In this document: piece after piece, positions 47,516 through 58,335 of the stretch
Position numbering within the stretch: the first letter of the stretch is position 1
Layout: every line of letters begins with the position of its first letter
Origin: Isoetes taiwanensis
Taxonomy: Eukaryota; Streptophyta; Lycopodiopsida; Isoetales; Isoetaceae
Assembly (NCBI GenBank): GCA_021234155.1
Contig: JAJEKV010000026.1
Span: 3,768,644-3,832,643, forward strand
DNA: 64,000 bases
Reading direction: 5' to 3'
Translations under genes and position numbers: made by a program
The notes under the pieces: generated by a model
Told to the model about the DNA's origin: nothing
The model's database searches: none
What the model saw: only the letters and a program-made list of their open reading frames with translations

Positions 47516-50500
47516 ATGTTTCTATTGCAAAGCAGAAATACTTAGGCCGCACTTTCATTATTTGGTGAAGTTGAACCAATATGCCTTCGCATGTGCAAGC
47601 AATGTGAGTAAAGAAGTTTCACGAGCCGCCAATATCATCGTCAGATACGTTCCGCACTGGCAGCGCGGAAGGTATGATACCGCGCGAGCATATATAATCG
47701 AAAATGAGTGGTGGGGAAGGATGATAAGTAGTCTATGTCCGCCTCTCTGCCATAGGAAAGCCCGCATGACATCGGATGTCGACAGCATTACGGGCAAATT
47801 ACAAGACCAATATCGTTCTCGGCTGGACCGGCCGCCAGCCCAACCAGCCGGAATGCCGCGTGCCGCTGGTCCCAAGAGTGTGGTAGCCGCCCATCGGCTC
47901 CAATAATTCGCCCCAACGACGGTAAGGACTTGATGCACGACTAAGACAACTGCGCAAGAAAGCCGCCAGCAAAGCTGAACTCACCGCGACGTCCGCCGTA
48001 ACTCGGTATTTTGAGTCCCTAAGATGGCCCACCTTTGCCGTGCAGGAATCCATGCACCAAAAGCTCTCTAAACGCTCGGGCCACCTCGGTCTCCCCGCAT
48101 TTGTGGTCTGCAATATGCACCGAAGGTACCGCTGTCCTCAAGAACTGTACCACACCGTGACAGAGTACTCCAGGAGACACTTAGAGGGATGGGGACTACA
48201 CGCATCTACGCGACGAGCGCGGCCAAATGATAGTTCGAAAGCTCTCCCATCGACGGTACATTGGGAGCAGGTCCGCGCCTATGACTCGTGGATTCAACCG
48301 AGGGTCCACTCATTGCAAATGTGGATCTCTCATTCGTCTCTAATCGATGATGTGCACCGACATGCATATGGTCACGGGAAAAGGTTTCATAACACATGAA
48401 TGAAATCGCATAGACACGTGCGTACCGAGTAATTACCCCTCGACATGATTCAGCCCCACTTTCACTCGCATAGGGATTGCCTTCGCTCCGCTTCGATCCA
48501 ACGCCGCAAGGAAGTTTCTGGCCCCAACAAAGACACTTCATGTTTCCGCCGAAGCCGACAAGATTCGTGGGTACGTGGGGATGGTGTAAGCATACCGCCA
48601 TACTCGCGATATCTCGCCTGCGGTAATGGTCCTCAGTACTTGCATAATTTCCTCCCAGAAATAGAGAGGCAACATCAAACCCGATGCAGCGTAATGTCTC
48701 TGCGGCATACCGTATTCGCAATGGTCATAAGAAATAGTAGGCAGGCAAGTTTCGCCCCGCCCAAACTCCATCCCAAGACAGAAGAAGCTCTTAGCCCCGT
48801 CTCCCTTCGCCAATCGGTACGGTCATGTGTATCTCAGAGCCGAGGAAAGTGGGTGACCAATACGCTGCCAGGGAACGAACCCTCTTCCTCAGAGGTTCGA
48901 ATGATAAAGTCATGATCGCTTCCCAGCATCACTAAACATCGCCTCGGCACGCGAGGCTCTATCACATGCAAGGAGTATGGCGCAGAAATGAATGCCGTGC
49001 CTGCCCAGCAGCGTCCTCAATATCTGCCGGACCTCGCCTCGTTCGGCGACATATTCTCGTACCACGGCGCGTTATGCCGCCGACTTTACATGTCACGAAC
49101 AAAATTGGTGTTCAAAGTCGTAGCGGCCCGGCTATTTCCGCTTTCCTGCATCAGAGGGTTCGGTCGCCGCCATTAGTACCGCAGGTACGATGAGCGTTCG
49201 GCATCGACAGTTCCCCCTTCTTTGTTCCTCTTCCGCACTCCACCGTCGCGACACGCATGATCTCCTGTAGCCGGAGGGGGCTCCGCGACCACTGCTCATC
49301 CACTCATGCAAATGCATCGCTCATCCCGGACATCCTCTGGACAAGGCCTCCGGTGATCATAGCGCACTCCGCCTCCCCGTAGCAGAGGGTGCACCTCACC
49401 TTCAGCAGGCTCTGCCATGCTGAGACGATGTCCAATGCCTCATCTTGCCTGCAACAGGTAATGCCGAAGTCGGCAAGCTGTGCATGGAGCTCGCATACCT
49501 TAATGCCGCCCCTTCGCCAAAGCACTGCTCGCCTCGACGCCGCCAGCTTGCATTCGCTTGCCCGGGCTGCCCAGCCTGGCCTCCGTCGCCGGGCCTCATT
49601 GAGGCCCTCCTCGGTCTGTGGAGAGGATGGTCGCGGTCATTCCCGGGACGACCACGCCTCCCTCGCCGGCCACCACATATCTCCTGTGATATGCATTATG
49701 GTGCCCAAGGGCACCATCCTTGTCGCATCTCACGTGACGGTTCCACTGTAGAAGCTTTGTCCGTCAGATGGGGACACACCCTGCAAGGCCACAAGAATGT
49801 AGAAGTGCCCAAACTATTTGTGCCTGCCGCTTGGGGGCTCCGCCTCAGACAATCGCCTGTGATATTCTCGATGCTCCTCGGCCAAATTTCCATAATCAGC
49901 TTTGCCAGCCTAATGCCAAACCATACAATTACAAATGGAAAAACTCTAAAGACACAACTTATGCGTTATCTATCAGGGTTCCGACGGTAATTTACCAATA
50001 AGTGGACGCATCTAACCCCGTCTTACTGCCCTCACAAGGTCGACGAATTCAGAGCCCATTTCGCCCATTCCTATCGGCTGGTATTCCTATGTGAAGAGAT
50101 CTTCCCCATCGGCTTATATTGTAATGCCTCGCTTGGGGAATATGCCAATGTGTTGTTAGTAAAGGTTCCGGGCAAGTCCGAGGATATATTGGATTTGCAT
50201 TTTCATATCCAACTCCTATCTCACACAAAGCAAATCTAATTATCATAAACAACATATGAAGGTAGGGTGTGTATAAAGAAGGAAGGCGTAATATGTTCAA
50301 CTTACTCAAGACCATGGATTATAATGGCAATGGTTCAAAAGGCCCATGGTTTTAGAATACAACAAAGGCTAGTAGATGTCCTCATGTATAGATCAATCGA
50401 TCCAATTTTGTCCTTGGGTCATGGAATGATATGAGCCAAATCTAAAGGTCTAGAAAGAATAGGAAGCTTTCCTCTCATGGGCGAACTGCAAACAATTGAA

Positions 50501-51056
50501 GATTACTCATCAGTGTATTTTACCAAGTGTGTCATGTCATATTTCTGATTTGACAAGGTCTACATCTATAACTCAGGTCTAGCCAAATACATGTTCCAGC
50601 TTTCCAGTAGGGGGCTTAGTCCGAATAAATAAGGCATGCCATTATTTTATCGTTATGGTGGCTTATGGTATATAAGGTTTTAATGTTGGTTCAAAATAGT
50701 GGTGGCAAACTTAGAGTGAGAGCCTAATAGGACACACTTTAAAGATCAACCCAATAACAAGACATCCATTGGATATATGTATATGTGTTGATGTCATCAT
50801 GTTAACAATACTAGAGCTAGGCATATCAAGACACAAATGGGCACATATTAAATACCTTATGGATGCAATCAAACACTTCAAACTCTGGAAGCTGAAGATG
50901 AAGGCGAAATGACTAATTGAAGTGAAAGCCAAATGAAGGAATTAAAAAGAAGTGAAGGAATTGAAAATGAAAAACCGAAAATCGCTTGATTTTTTGTCTG
51001 TGAGAGGTCTAGCCCGCCGCCCCTCGTGCGGCCCCAGGCGCGTGTGTATAGTTAAT

Positions 51057-51080
51057 TCAAAATCGCTTAAGCGATTTTGA
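51057..51080. repeat. Perfect 24 bp palindrome of two AAAATCGC motifs
   Basis: The half-site TCAAAATCGCTT is followed immediately by its exact reverse complement, placing two of the recurring motifs head to head. A palindrome this long within a motif cluster suggests a protein-binding site or element terminus. Confidence 0.9.
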
Positions 51081-51280
51081 TTTGTTTTATTTTAAACTAC
51101 TTAGTCGCCACCGGACCTCGTCATGCCTGTGGACGTCTGTACAGTCCTAATGCGGCGGGCCGGTAAAAATGGCTTAAAGCGATTTTGAGTTTTTTCTCCA
51201 CGGCATTTCAGGGGGGGCCTTTTCAGCGGGAAAATCGCAGTTTATTTTGCTCCGAAAAAATCGCCTTAAGCCGGGACCGG

Positions 51281-51840
51281 GATTGGGGAGCCAAAAAGAC
51301 CCCGCTGGTTTTGACCTTTATAAAAAACGCCGCCAAATCCTTGTACTTATCTAGAAGGAGGAGCGCTATTACTACAATGAGCTAGGCTTAAGGGTGAACT
51401 TGGATCAAGAAATGCCGGTAGGATCTTGTCTACTAGATCTAATAAACTTGTGAAGAGATCTTCGAGATAACTGAGTCAAGGTGTAAAGAAGCTCTAGGCA
51501 GGCGAGGAGGGTGATGTGAGCGGGAACAAGAGCGAGAGCAAATGGAACAGAACTAGGGCAAGAACCTGAAGCAAACAAGAGTCGATATCATCTAGACCAT
51601 GGTGAGAACTGCAGACATGAACCGGAGCAGAGACAAGAGCCGATCGGGACATGGAGCGTAAACATGAACAACAAAGACTTTAATCAAGAGCTCAACGACA
51701 ACCGGCGACGGACCGGTAGATGTTGGTGCAGAGCCCGAAACCGCATGGATGGGAATTGGAGCTAATTGAAAAGATCTAGCACGCCAATCAATCTTAGGGT
51801 TGTGTAGCTTCGAGCAGAGGCACTCCAAGACTATGGGACG
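51281..51840. other. Chromovirus interior, no domain recognised
   Basis: Purine-rich DNA between the CpG-rich block and the protease relic. RT would be expected near here, but no YVDD-like box or other RT block was found. Confidence 0.4.
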
Positions 51841-51849
51841 ATGTGGGCT

Positions 51850-51950
51850 AGTGATGATGGCGTGCTTAGTGGCGAACGACTATCCATAAAGCGTGCATTT
51901 GCATTACAATCAAGTTGTGTCAAGCTTCCAACCTCCCAACCCTCGATTCC
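51850..51950 (-). pseudogene. Retroviral-type aspartic protease relic
   Basis: Minus strand reads SLTQLDCNANARFMDSRSPL. This lines up with the chromovirus protease active site, usually (L/I)DSGA.(A/H).F(I/M). The DSG triad reads DCN, so the catalytic loop is destroyed. It lies just after gag, as expected. Confidence 0.5.
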
Positions 51951-52044
51951 AATGGCGAGATTGTTGACCTTATCCGACGGGTAACTGCCATGAAGCATGC
52001 ACCTGAAGTCCGAGAAATGATCGGCTAGGGACCAGAGACTCCTA

Positions 52045-52616
52045 CTACCTGACCGCCCCCAGTTTCTTGATCGATGGGCGCTTCACAAGGCATCCACGCG
52101 CAATATGACCAGCTCCTCCACGAGAGAGGCAAAGATTAGCATCTCCATGTCGTTTAAGCCAGCGATGACAAGGGCTCCTGATTGCCCGGAAGCAATCTAC
52201 ATGGGCTCGGGTCCGCACTTCTTTGGATTCTATAGATGGACCGGCAAAAGCAAATGCATCCTTGTGAGATTGAAAGACATGACTACGCCTCTCTTGCCTA
52301 CATCCGAAAGAGCCCATTATTACAACGGACCGCAAATCTAATGTCTTCTTCTAGAGTCCGAGGGTCCTCAATAGATAACAACATATCTTTGACATCCTTA
52401 GGTAAACCCTTCAAAAGCAATCTCAAGGCAACATCATCTCGTGCTATATCTACAAAGAATTTGGCGAAAATTCGATGTATATACCGATGCGTAACAAGGG
52501 TTGAGATTGCAAAGTTTTGTGGACTGTTGTAACCGACGACGGTGGTTCCAAAGCATGCCTTGAGTTCAAGCAGTTGAAGGCAACAAAATCTTGCAATTGG
52601 GGCTTCTTTCTCCAAT
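52045..52616 (-). pseudogene. Chromovirus gag with zinc knuckle
   Basis: Right to left, the frame at 52298-52615 contains DDVALRLLLKGLPKDVKDML followed by DPRTLEEDIRFAVRCNNGL. This is the conserved gag block (F..GL...(I/V)...L......TL.E.I..A...(D/N)). After a frame change, 52045-52335 contains LCLSRGGAGHIARGC at 52090-52131. This is a C-x2-C-x4-H-x4-C zinc knuckle in which the second cysteine codon has become CGT (arginine). Gag would package element RNA; the mutated knuckle and the frame break show that it is dead. It starts about 300 bp after the 5' LTR, a normal distance. Confidence 0.75.
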
Positions 52617-52916
52617 AAAGAAGCAAATCAACTTAGAGCTAGCCCCGTGAAGGGGGAACCAATCAACCTAACTTGTTTTCGGGCCGGGGAATGAGGATGA
52701 GTCAATCACAAGCCGATTCGCCAAAAAACCATGAAGCTTGGACCAGTGTCGCCAAACTTTCTGCAAGCTAATTTTAGGCTCTCATGGCCATAATCCGTAG
52801 CTGGAAGCGTATTCATGTGAAGCAACCTGCTCGAAGTTCCTTATTATCCGGCTGCAACCATCACCTTAATGCTTAGGATCGTAATGGCAAGAATCGATAA
52901 GGCATTCCGTTCAAAC

Positions 52917-53424
52917 TGTCATGAAGTACGAAAACAAGGAAAATACTTGGAGAATATGCAAGAAATACCGAGGAAATATGCCAAGATCGGGAAGAGTCTA
53001 ATATATGAACGTAATTAGGGGAATACAATGGCCCAAAGATAAGCAATAACACGAGACGGATGCCTAGAAGGCTCAAGACTAGCTGAACCGAATGCTTTGA
53101 GAAGAAGGGGTGCCTCCTTATATATCTAGGCCAACAAATGATTGCGCCACTCCAATGGATGAGATCATGCCAAGTGGCGCATGCATGTAGGTTCTTTCTA
53201 GAACCCTCCCGGAAATAGTCCCGCTGTGATGAGAAAGATGTGAGAAAATATCTTTAACAAATATTAGTAATGCACTTGGCAAAAGTGTGAATTGCAACTA
53301 GAAGGTTGTAACTTTAAAACCCCTCGACTTGTGCAACTACACTTTTGCATTCGATGATCAATACCATCTTTTGTATATGGTAGTATAATGTTCGTATGAT
53401 ATGAATATTCGTATGGTCGTCACA
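52917..53424 (-). repeat. 5' LTR of the chromovirus
   Basis: On the minus strand it starts TGTGACGACC and ends TTCATGACA. It is the full-length partner of 32943-33433. As the upstream LTR it would have driven transcription leftward. Confidence 0.9.
53116..53128 (-). promoter_or_regulatory. TATA-like box in the 5' LTR
   Basis: On the minus strand CTAGATATATAAGGAG is preserved in both LTRs (the other copy is near 33141-33153), despite divergence around it. It is the best candidate for the LTR core promoter. Confidence 0.5.
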
Positions 53425-53429
53425 GGTGA
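53425..53429. repeat. Target-site duplication, right
   Basis: GGTGA, partner of GGCGA at 32938-32942. Confidence 0.75.
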
Positions 53430-53556
53430 GGGATCATATTTGAATTCGGCTTCTTCAATTAATTCTCATCATTAATTCAAGTATGATCTCTTGGGACATT
53501 TAGGGGGCCATTTATATCCCTATGGGATGCTGCTATGTGCTTTGATGTAAAAAGTA

Positions 53557-53697
<141 letters not shown>

Positions 53698-54942
53698 ATT
53701 AGCCTCCTATACATAGTATTTCAGCTCATGTTTCAGGGGCATCTTCTTGTGCTTATGCTGCTAGATAGGGTAAACAGATTTTGTAATTTCTACTCGTTTG
53801 TTTTCTTATATCGTTGAATCATAGCCATTGATTTGTATAATATTCCAATTAATATTCCCTATGCTACATTCTCCACCGTCCACACAATTTGTGATGGGGT
53901 CAAAACACCCTTTTCCACGTCACCATATGATTCCTAAACTATTGCATGGAGTCAGCTATGCAAGTCAACACAGACATGGTCATATTACCATTCACTGACA
54001 ATAGAACTAACTTCACATATTGCATCCTAAGAGGATTCGAACCTCCTGCCAGAATAGGCAGCACCATATCCCTTGAAACCAACATACAAATCTCAAGTTC
54101 CACATCACAACGCGCCTCACGTAACAATGGGATGAGGGATTTTGAACCCCACTTGCCAAAGAATTCAAAGCAGAAAAGTGCAATGAGTGAAACACAAGAA
54201 CAAATTCACAGAGAAAAGCACGAACCGTGAGGTACGTAAGTCATAATAATATTGAATCAAAAACTTTAAATGGCATGAATCCTTCCATGCGACCGTTAAT
54301 TTACTTTAATGCCCCAAATTTCATCAAATGTCACATACGGGGAAGAAACAATGAAGCTCAGTTCATGGCTCCATCCGTAGCTTTAATATTCAATTTAAAG
54401 CTCTTGAAGTCAAGGTTTTAGCATAGAGCAAAGAACAGAGGTGAAACAAGCTCTCATAAAAAATCTGATTGCCTAATATAAAGCTGGGAATACAACAATA
54501 AATTCGTGAAGAGTATGCAACAAACCACTTCACCTTCAAACGTAACCATAAAGAAGAGCGCTTTGGCAATACCTACATGTCATCCGAGCTCATCTCAAGA
54601 CGCGAAACCCCGAGCATCACACAAAGAAGCCAAACATGTATCCGAAAATGCTCAAGAAGCCCCTTTGGCGCTTCTATCAAGCGTGCCAGGTCGACAAGAA
54701 AAAAACAATGACATATGGGACACATCGCAAAAACACATATATAATTGAACATCAGTAATCATTTCACAAGTTCTGAATGAGAGACATCTCAATATATAAC
54801 CCCATAATTTGGATGCTTCACACTGCATATCATTAATCCATTCCACTTGCTACATATGTTCACATTACACAACCTCGCCTTTGTCGATTGTATTATAACA
54901 AAGAACTACAAAAAGTGCTTATGCAACTACTCATGGAAAATC
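53698..54942. other. Intergenic stretch
   Basis: No gene I can support. A 94-codon plus frame at 53946-54230 has no recognisable domain. Confidence 0.4.
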
Positions 54943-55984
54943 TCAATCATCCGCCACGCTCGAAGCAATCAAATCTTGCCTAGCAAGTAAGGAAGAAGAA
55001 TTGAAATGCGCTTGCTTACCATTGCCTTTGTAGATGTCGCGGAAACCAAACAACCTGAACACGGTTCCCCTTACCAGAGGCCACACCTTCGCCATGCAAT
55101 CATCGCCTCTAATAATACGCATAACCCGCAGACAAGCAAAAAAACCGGAGCACATGGATTTGAAACCCTTCCGGGGCCGAACCCCTCGGTGCTCCATCGC
55201 GGGCCTAAAGCCGCAGGGCTAATCCCATGCAAGCATGCTCCACAAACATGCGTAAACAAGGCAATCAAAACTTTTTTTTTTATTTCCGGTTTTTATCTCG
55301 ACTTCGGCGCGGATCCGAAATGCTCAAACACACCATGTCGCATCTAATGCAAGCACCTCTGAGAATTGTACCTCAAATTTAAAAGCGGCCGCATGCCTCC
55401 TTCCGCAGCCCCATCGATCCTACGCAGATCCCGTATGAGAATTCCTCTAGCCAACTTCATGTGGGCTCTAGCGCGCACCGCCTCTCCTCCAGAGACAATT
55501 CAATCGCCCCAATCCATCACTCCTATGCACCGCTTCCATCGTGTTAAATAACCTCGCCTTAACCGGATTAAGAAGACTCTAAACAGCCAGCCAGCAGCGA
55601 ACACCTCGATTATTGTGTTAACTCCGACAAGGTTTTCAAGCATTTCTGCTGCCACATGCACATGCTCATTCTCTTCATTAGCAACTATGGAATGCGGCAA
55701 TCCATTTGCTACAAGGTTTGCAACGGGGGCACTTCAGCAACATGAGGACAAGGAGGAGGTCCATAAGGCACACCATTCGAAAGGATATGTGGCTATCCAG
55801 GAAAGGAGGCCGGCAAAGCATGAACAAGGTGCACAGGCGGTGGAGGGCCTGGACGAGACAAAGGGCCAGTTACAACACTTTCATTGTTGCTGTCACTTAT
55901 TTCTATTACTTCGGGAGTTACAGCAGCATGACCATTGCCCTCCTGCAGCAAGGACATTAGATTCCATGCCTGGCATAGCATCAT
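54943..55984 (-). pseudogene. Coding-like sequence downstream of the Rep relic, unassigned
   Basis: Three minus-strand frames read like real protein, in the order of translation. 55793-55984 contains PEVIEISDSNNES and a proline-rich turn. 55500-55700 contains AEMLENLVGVNTIIEV and RRGYLTRWKRCIGVMDWGD; past its stop it continues in frame as EAVRARAHMKLARGILIRDL. 54943-55197 contains MAKVWPLVRGTVFRLFGFRD. They follow the Rep relic on the same strand, so they may be further parts of the same element, but they could equally be a separate decayed gene. I recognise no domain. Confidence 0.35.
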
Positions 55985-56277
55985 CAGATGACATGCATAC
56001 TACGAACTAAATAAGAGTACGACAACAGAAAGCGCTCAGATACAAAACATTTGCAAACAAACATAACAGAAAATGCACATTCATTTCAAGATTACATCAC
56101 ATGGAAGAAAAAACAAAGAAAACATGAACAACTGAACGTTAGCCCACTGCCATGGTGTAATCAGCCACATTCAAAGGGATGAAGTCACATCCCATTCCGT
56201 CTCCCTCTCAAGGGCCAAGCCGGTCTTCTTCAAATTGGGCGATCAACGGTGTTCATCGCCATCGCCCTACCAGATCA

Positions 56278-57165
56278 TCCCAATAGCGCTTCGCTTCCCA
56301 AGCCGCTTCCACCGGTCGCATACCGCCAAAACACCAAAAGCACGCACCTCACGTCACTAGGCATTGCATGCTCAGGATTCAGTGTCATCCGCCAAGCTGC
56401 TTTCACTCTATGCTCAGATATGAAGGCAGTATTCGTGGGCAAGATCCATTAACTGGACAGCACGAACTTCTCCATCCGCAGCATGCGACAAATAGTGTAA
56501 ACCAAACTAGCAGACACTTGTTTTCTACCATGGTAATTAATGTAATGGGCAGCCCTGTGCAAAACATTCTTGTTGTCCAACACAACAAGGTTCTTCAAAT
56601 CTCCTGCACCATACCTCAGATAAAGATCCTTGCCTATCTCTATCTACTTTTCGCTCACATTATGCAGACAGACCTTGTAATGGACTTTCCCATAGTCCTT
56701 CATACAATAGTCCACGATTCCCTCGAAGCAATGAATCTTCGTGTTCTTCAGGGCCTTACAAATCAATAACACACCCACTAGCTTTTGAACACCCCAACCA
56801 AAGTACTTCTTTGTTGCGGTGTTCACTTGTCTCGGAGTCTTAATCATTGTCTTGAAGACTGCCTGGCAATGAAGGTGGTCTAATTCTGAACCCCTTTCCA
56901 ATGCCATCGCTCCAAAGAATAGCTCCTGACTTGCAAAACCCAATTAAACTATCAAACATGTGCTCGGGATATCCATTCCTCGTGATATCCAGAGTCACAT
57001 TCACGCCAAGGAGACCACTACCTTTCTCTACAATCTTCCCATCCTCCCTCGCCTTGCAGACCGCCCCTACCCTTCCCAAAGAACATCCATGAGCTCATCT
57101 ATACTACCAGCATACAAATTCAGACCAGCCCTAGCCTTCCCCTTCCTATCCTGCCTCTTGGACAT
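56278..57165 (-). pseudogene. HUH rolling-circle initiator (Rep-like) relic
   Basis: The start at 57165 opens MSKRQDRKGKARAG, a basic amino terminus. After a frame change comes VNVTLDITRNGYPEH near 56985, the likely motif I strand. Another shift near 56930 leads to a frame with LERGSELDHLHCQAVF (about 56860-56910), the His-hydrophobic-His metal-binding motif II. It continues with TPRQVNTATKKYFGW and IVDYCMKDYGK (about 56685-56720), motif III with the nucleophilic Tyr and following Lys. That frame runs on, through TAG (56644) and one more stop, to about 56278, with FVLSS.WILP and AAWRMTLNPEHAMPSDV. HUH enzymes nick one DNA strand and bond to it through the Tyr. There is no Helitron helicase. 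Best fits are replitron-type transposons or an endogenous Rep family; the assignment rests on motif order and on recalled family traits. Confidence 0.6.
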
Positions 57166-57869
57166 ACCTGATGATTAACAACTCCCACCATGAAATTCGG
57201 CCTCTTCGATACAAAGAACAGCAGCAAACAACAGACTACTAGAGAGCAAGGATTGTCGATACCGAACCGCCTCCCCTTTAATCTCCGCCATGCCGGCCAC
57301 CACCGCCATCGCTTCAACGCGGTCGCAACCGCCTCCGGCCATCCGAAACTGGATCTCTAACATCTCATCCGCTCCTCATGCCTTATCCACAAAATCCACC
57401 TTCAAAACCATCGAAAATGCTCCAAAGACTCAAAATTAATTTCCAAAGATCGATTCATACGTATTTTTATACGAATACAAGCCCTGAACCATTCTAAACC
57501 ATAGGGTATCCGATACTCGATTCAAATTTTGGGAGCCTTATACTCTTGATTATCTTTTTCTTATGTAGCTAGATGAAATATGTAGATTTTCTAATTTCTA
57601 CTCAACTAATGGACTTTTCTACCTTCCTGCAAGGAAAAAAGAAAATGTCGAACATTTTGAAATTTCAAGATTCTTTCATGTTTTGTTTTGGGCTTCAAGG
57701 ACAATGTAAAACTTAACAAAAATTTGTACAATTTTATAAAATACAAAATACTTTGTCTGTAGAGCAAGAGCATCCTACGAAAAAAGAAAAAAAAAACAAA
57801 GGGCATTTTTTTGAGTTTTCCCTTCTCTTATAATGCCTCATAACAAAATAATTCTCTACGCTGATTTAT
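57166..57869. other. Stretch upstream of the Rep relic
   Basis: A minus-strand frame (57175-57363) opens MLEIQFRMAGGGCDR and could be leader sequence or part of the element. The rest is AT-rich. No feature can be firmly supported. Confidence 0.35.
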
Positions 57870-58335
57870 TGATGGAAAATTTTCAAATATACCCCTCAAA
57901 TTTTCAAATATTCCAACTAAAAAATGGGGAATTTGGCTCAAATAGCAATAACGTTTTTAAACTAGATCAAATAAAAAATTTCAATCATGGAACTTATGGA
58001 TGAGATTAAGACCTATCAATAATAATAGAATCACCTAAAGCAAAGTTGAAATCTAGTTACAGTGATTAAAAGTGTTACATAAGAAACAACTCAAATGAGC
58101 ATAACATTAGCTGAATTTGATGTTGAAAAAAAGTGCTACATAAAAAACAACTCAAACGAGCATAACATTAGATGAATTTGATCATGTTGGAAAGATCCTA
58201 TCTTATTTTACATTGTTCATGAAGATAACTTTCGAATTTGAGGAGCAAAAAAAAATTACACACAAAAATGCTTTCACTTGGAAGGTATATTTTATATTTA
58301 CAAACTTGAGGGGATATTTAGGATCTTCCCCTGAT
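57870..58335. mobile_element. Possible inverted-repeat DNA element, about 465 bp
   Basis: The left arm, near 57873, reads CAAATATACCCCTCAAATTT then TCAAATAT. The right arm on the minus strand reads CTAAATATCCCCTCAAGTTT then GTAAATAT. The arms pair over about 35 bases. I see no target duplication, so the ends are approximate. The CCCCT-containing arm resembles the arms at 9005 and 26832. Confidence 0.45.
58068..58190. repeat. Two-copy tandem repeat, 62 bp unit
   Basis: AAAGTGYTACATAARAAACA, then ACTCAAAYGAGCATAACATTA, occurs at 58068 and again at 58130 with a few differences. It lies inside the possible inverted-repeat element. Confidence 0.9.

Larger units (their letters stand above)
43311..51280. 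other. CpG-rich block with AAAATCGC motifs at both ends
   Basis: Base composition changes sharply here: CG dinucleotides are frequent, unlike the flanks. Long overlapping open frames on both strands (up to 223 codons, 44486-45157 minus) show no domain and are probably a by-product of GC content. The motif AAAATCGC, or its complement, recurs near the left end at 43315, 43341, 43408, 43524, 44062, 44124 and 44442, and near the right end at 50978, 51059, 51070, 51178, 51231 and 51257. I see none in the 6.5 kb between. This fits subterminal repeats or diverged LTRs of a nested element. The identity of the element is unknown. Confidence 0.5.
32943..53424 (-). mobile_element. Large Ty3-type LTR retrotransposon (chromovirus), nested and broken
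   Basis: Two LTRs in direct orientation (491 and 508 bp) bound a 19.5 kb interior and are flanked by 5 bp target duplications. On the minus strand the LTR starts TGTGACGACC and ends TTCATGACA, with the TG...CA termini of retrotransposons. The order right to left is 5' LTR, gag with zinc knuckle, protease relic, then a long foreign-looking interval, then integrase, chromodomain-like tail, purine tract and 3' LTR. That order and the carboxyl chromodomain indicate a chromovirus. Intact chromoviruses are usually well under 10 kb, so most of the interior is probably inserted DNA. RT and RNase H were not found. No primer-binding site is recognisable next to 52917. Confidence 0.85.

Noticed and set aside
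49389-49620. A cysteine-containing minus-strand stretch near 49500 that faintly recalls a LOB-domain zinc block
   Set aside because: The cysteine spacing does not match and the rest of the domain is absent.
55793-55984. A proline-rich frame next to the Rep relic as an independent gene
   Set aside because: It is too short and has stops on both sides. It is listed only as part of the coding-like stretch.
54943-57165. Helitron as an explanation for the Rep-like relic
   Set aside because: No SF1 helicase, no two-Tyr Rep motif of the Helitron kind, and no CTRR end with a hairpin was seen.
56278-57165. Endogenous geminivirus sequence as the primary call
   Set aside because: The HUH motifs fit the wider Rep superfamily, but the residues around them and the long C-terminal domain do not look like geminivirus Rep, and no coat protein or intergenic stem-loop is visible. 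It is kept only as a remote alternative.
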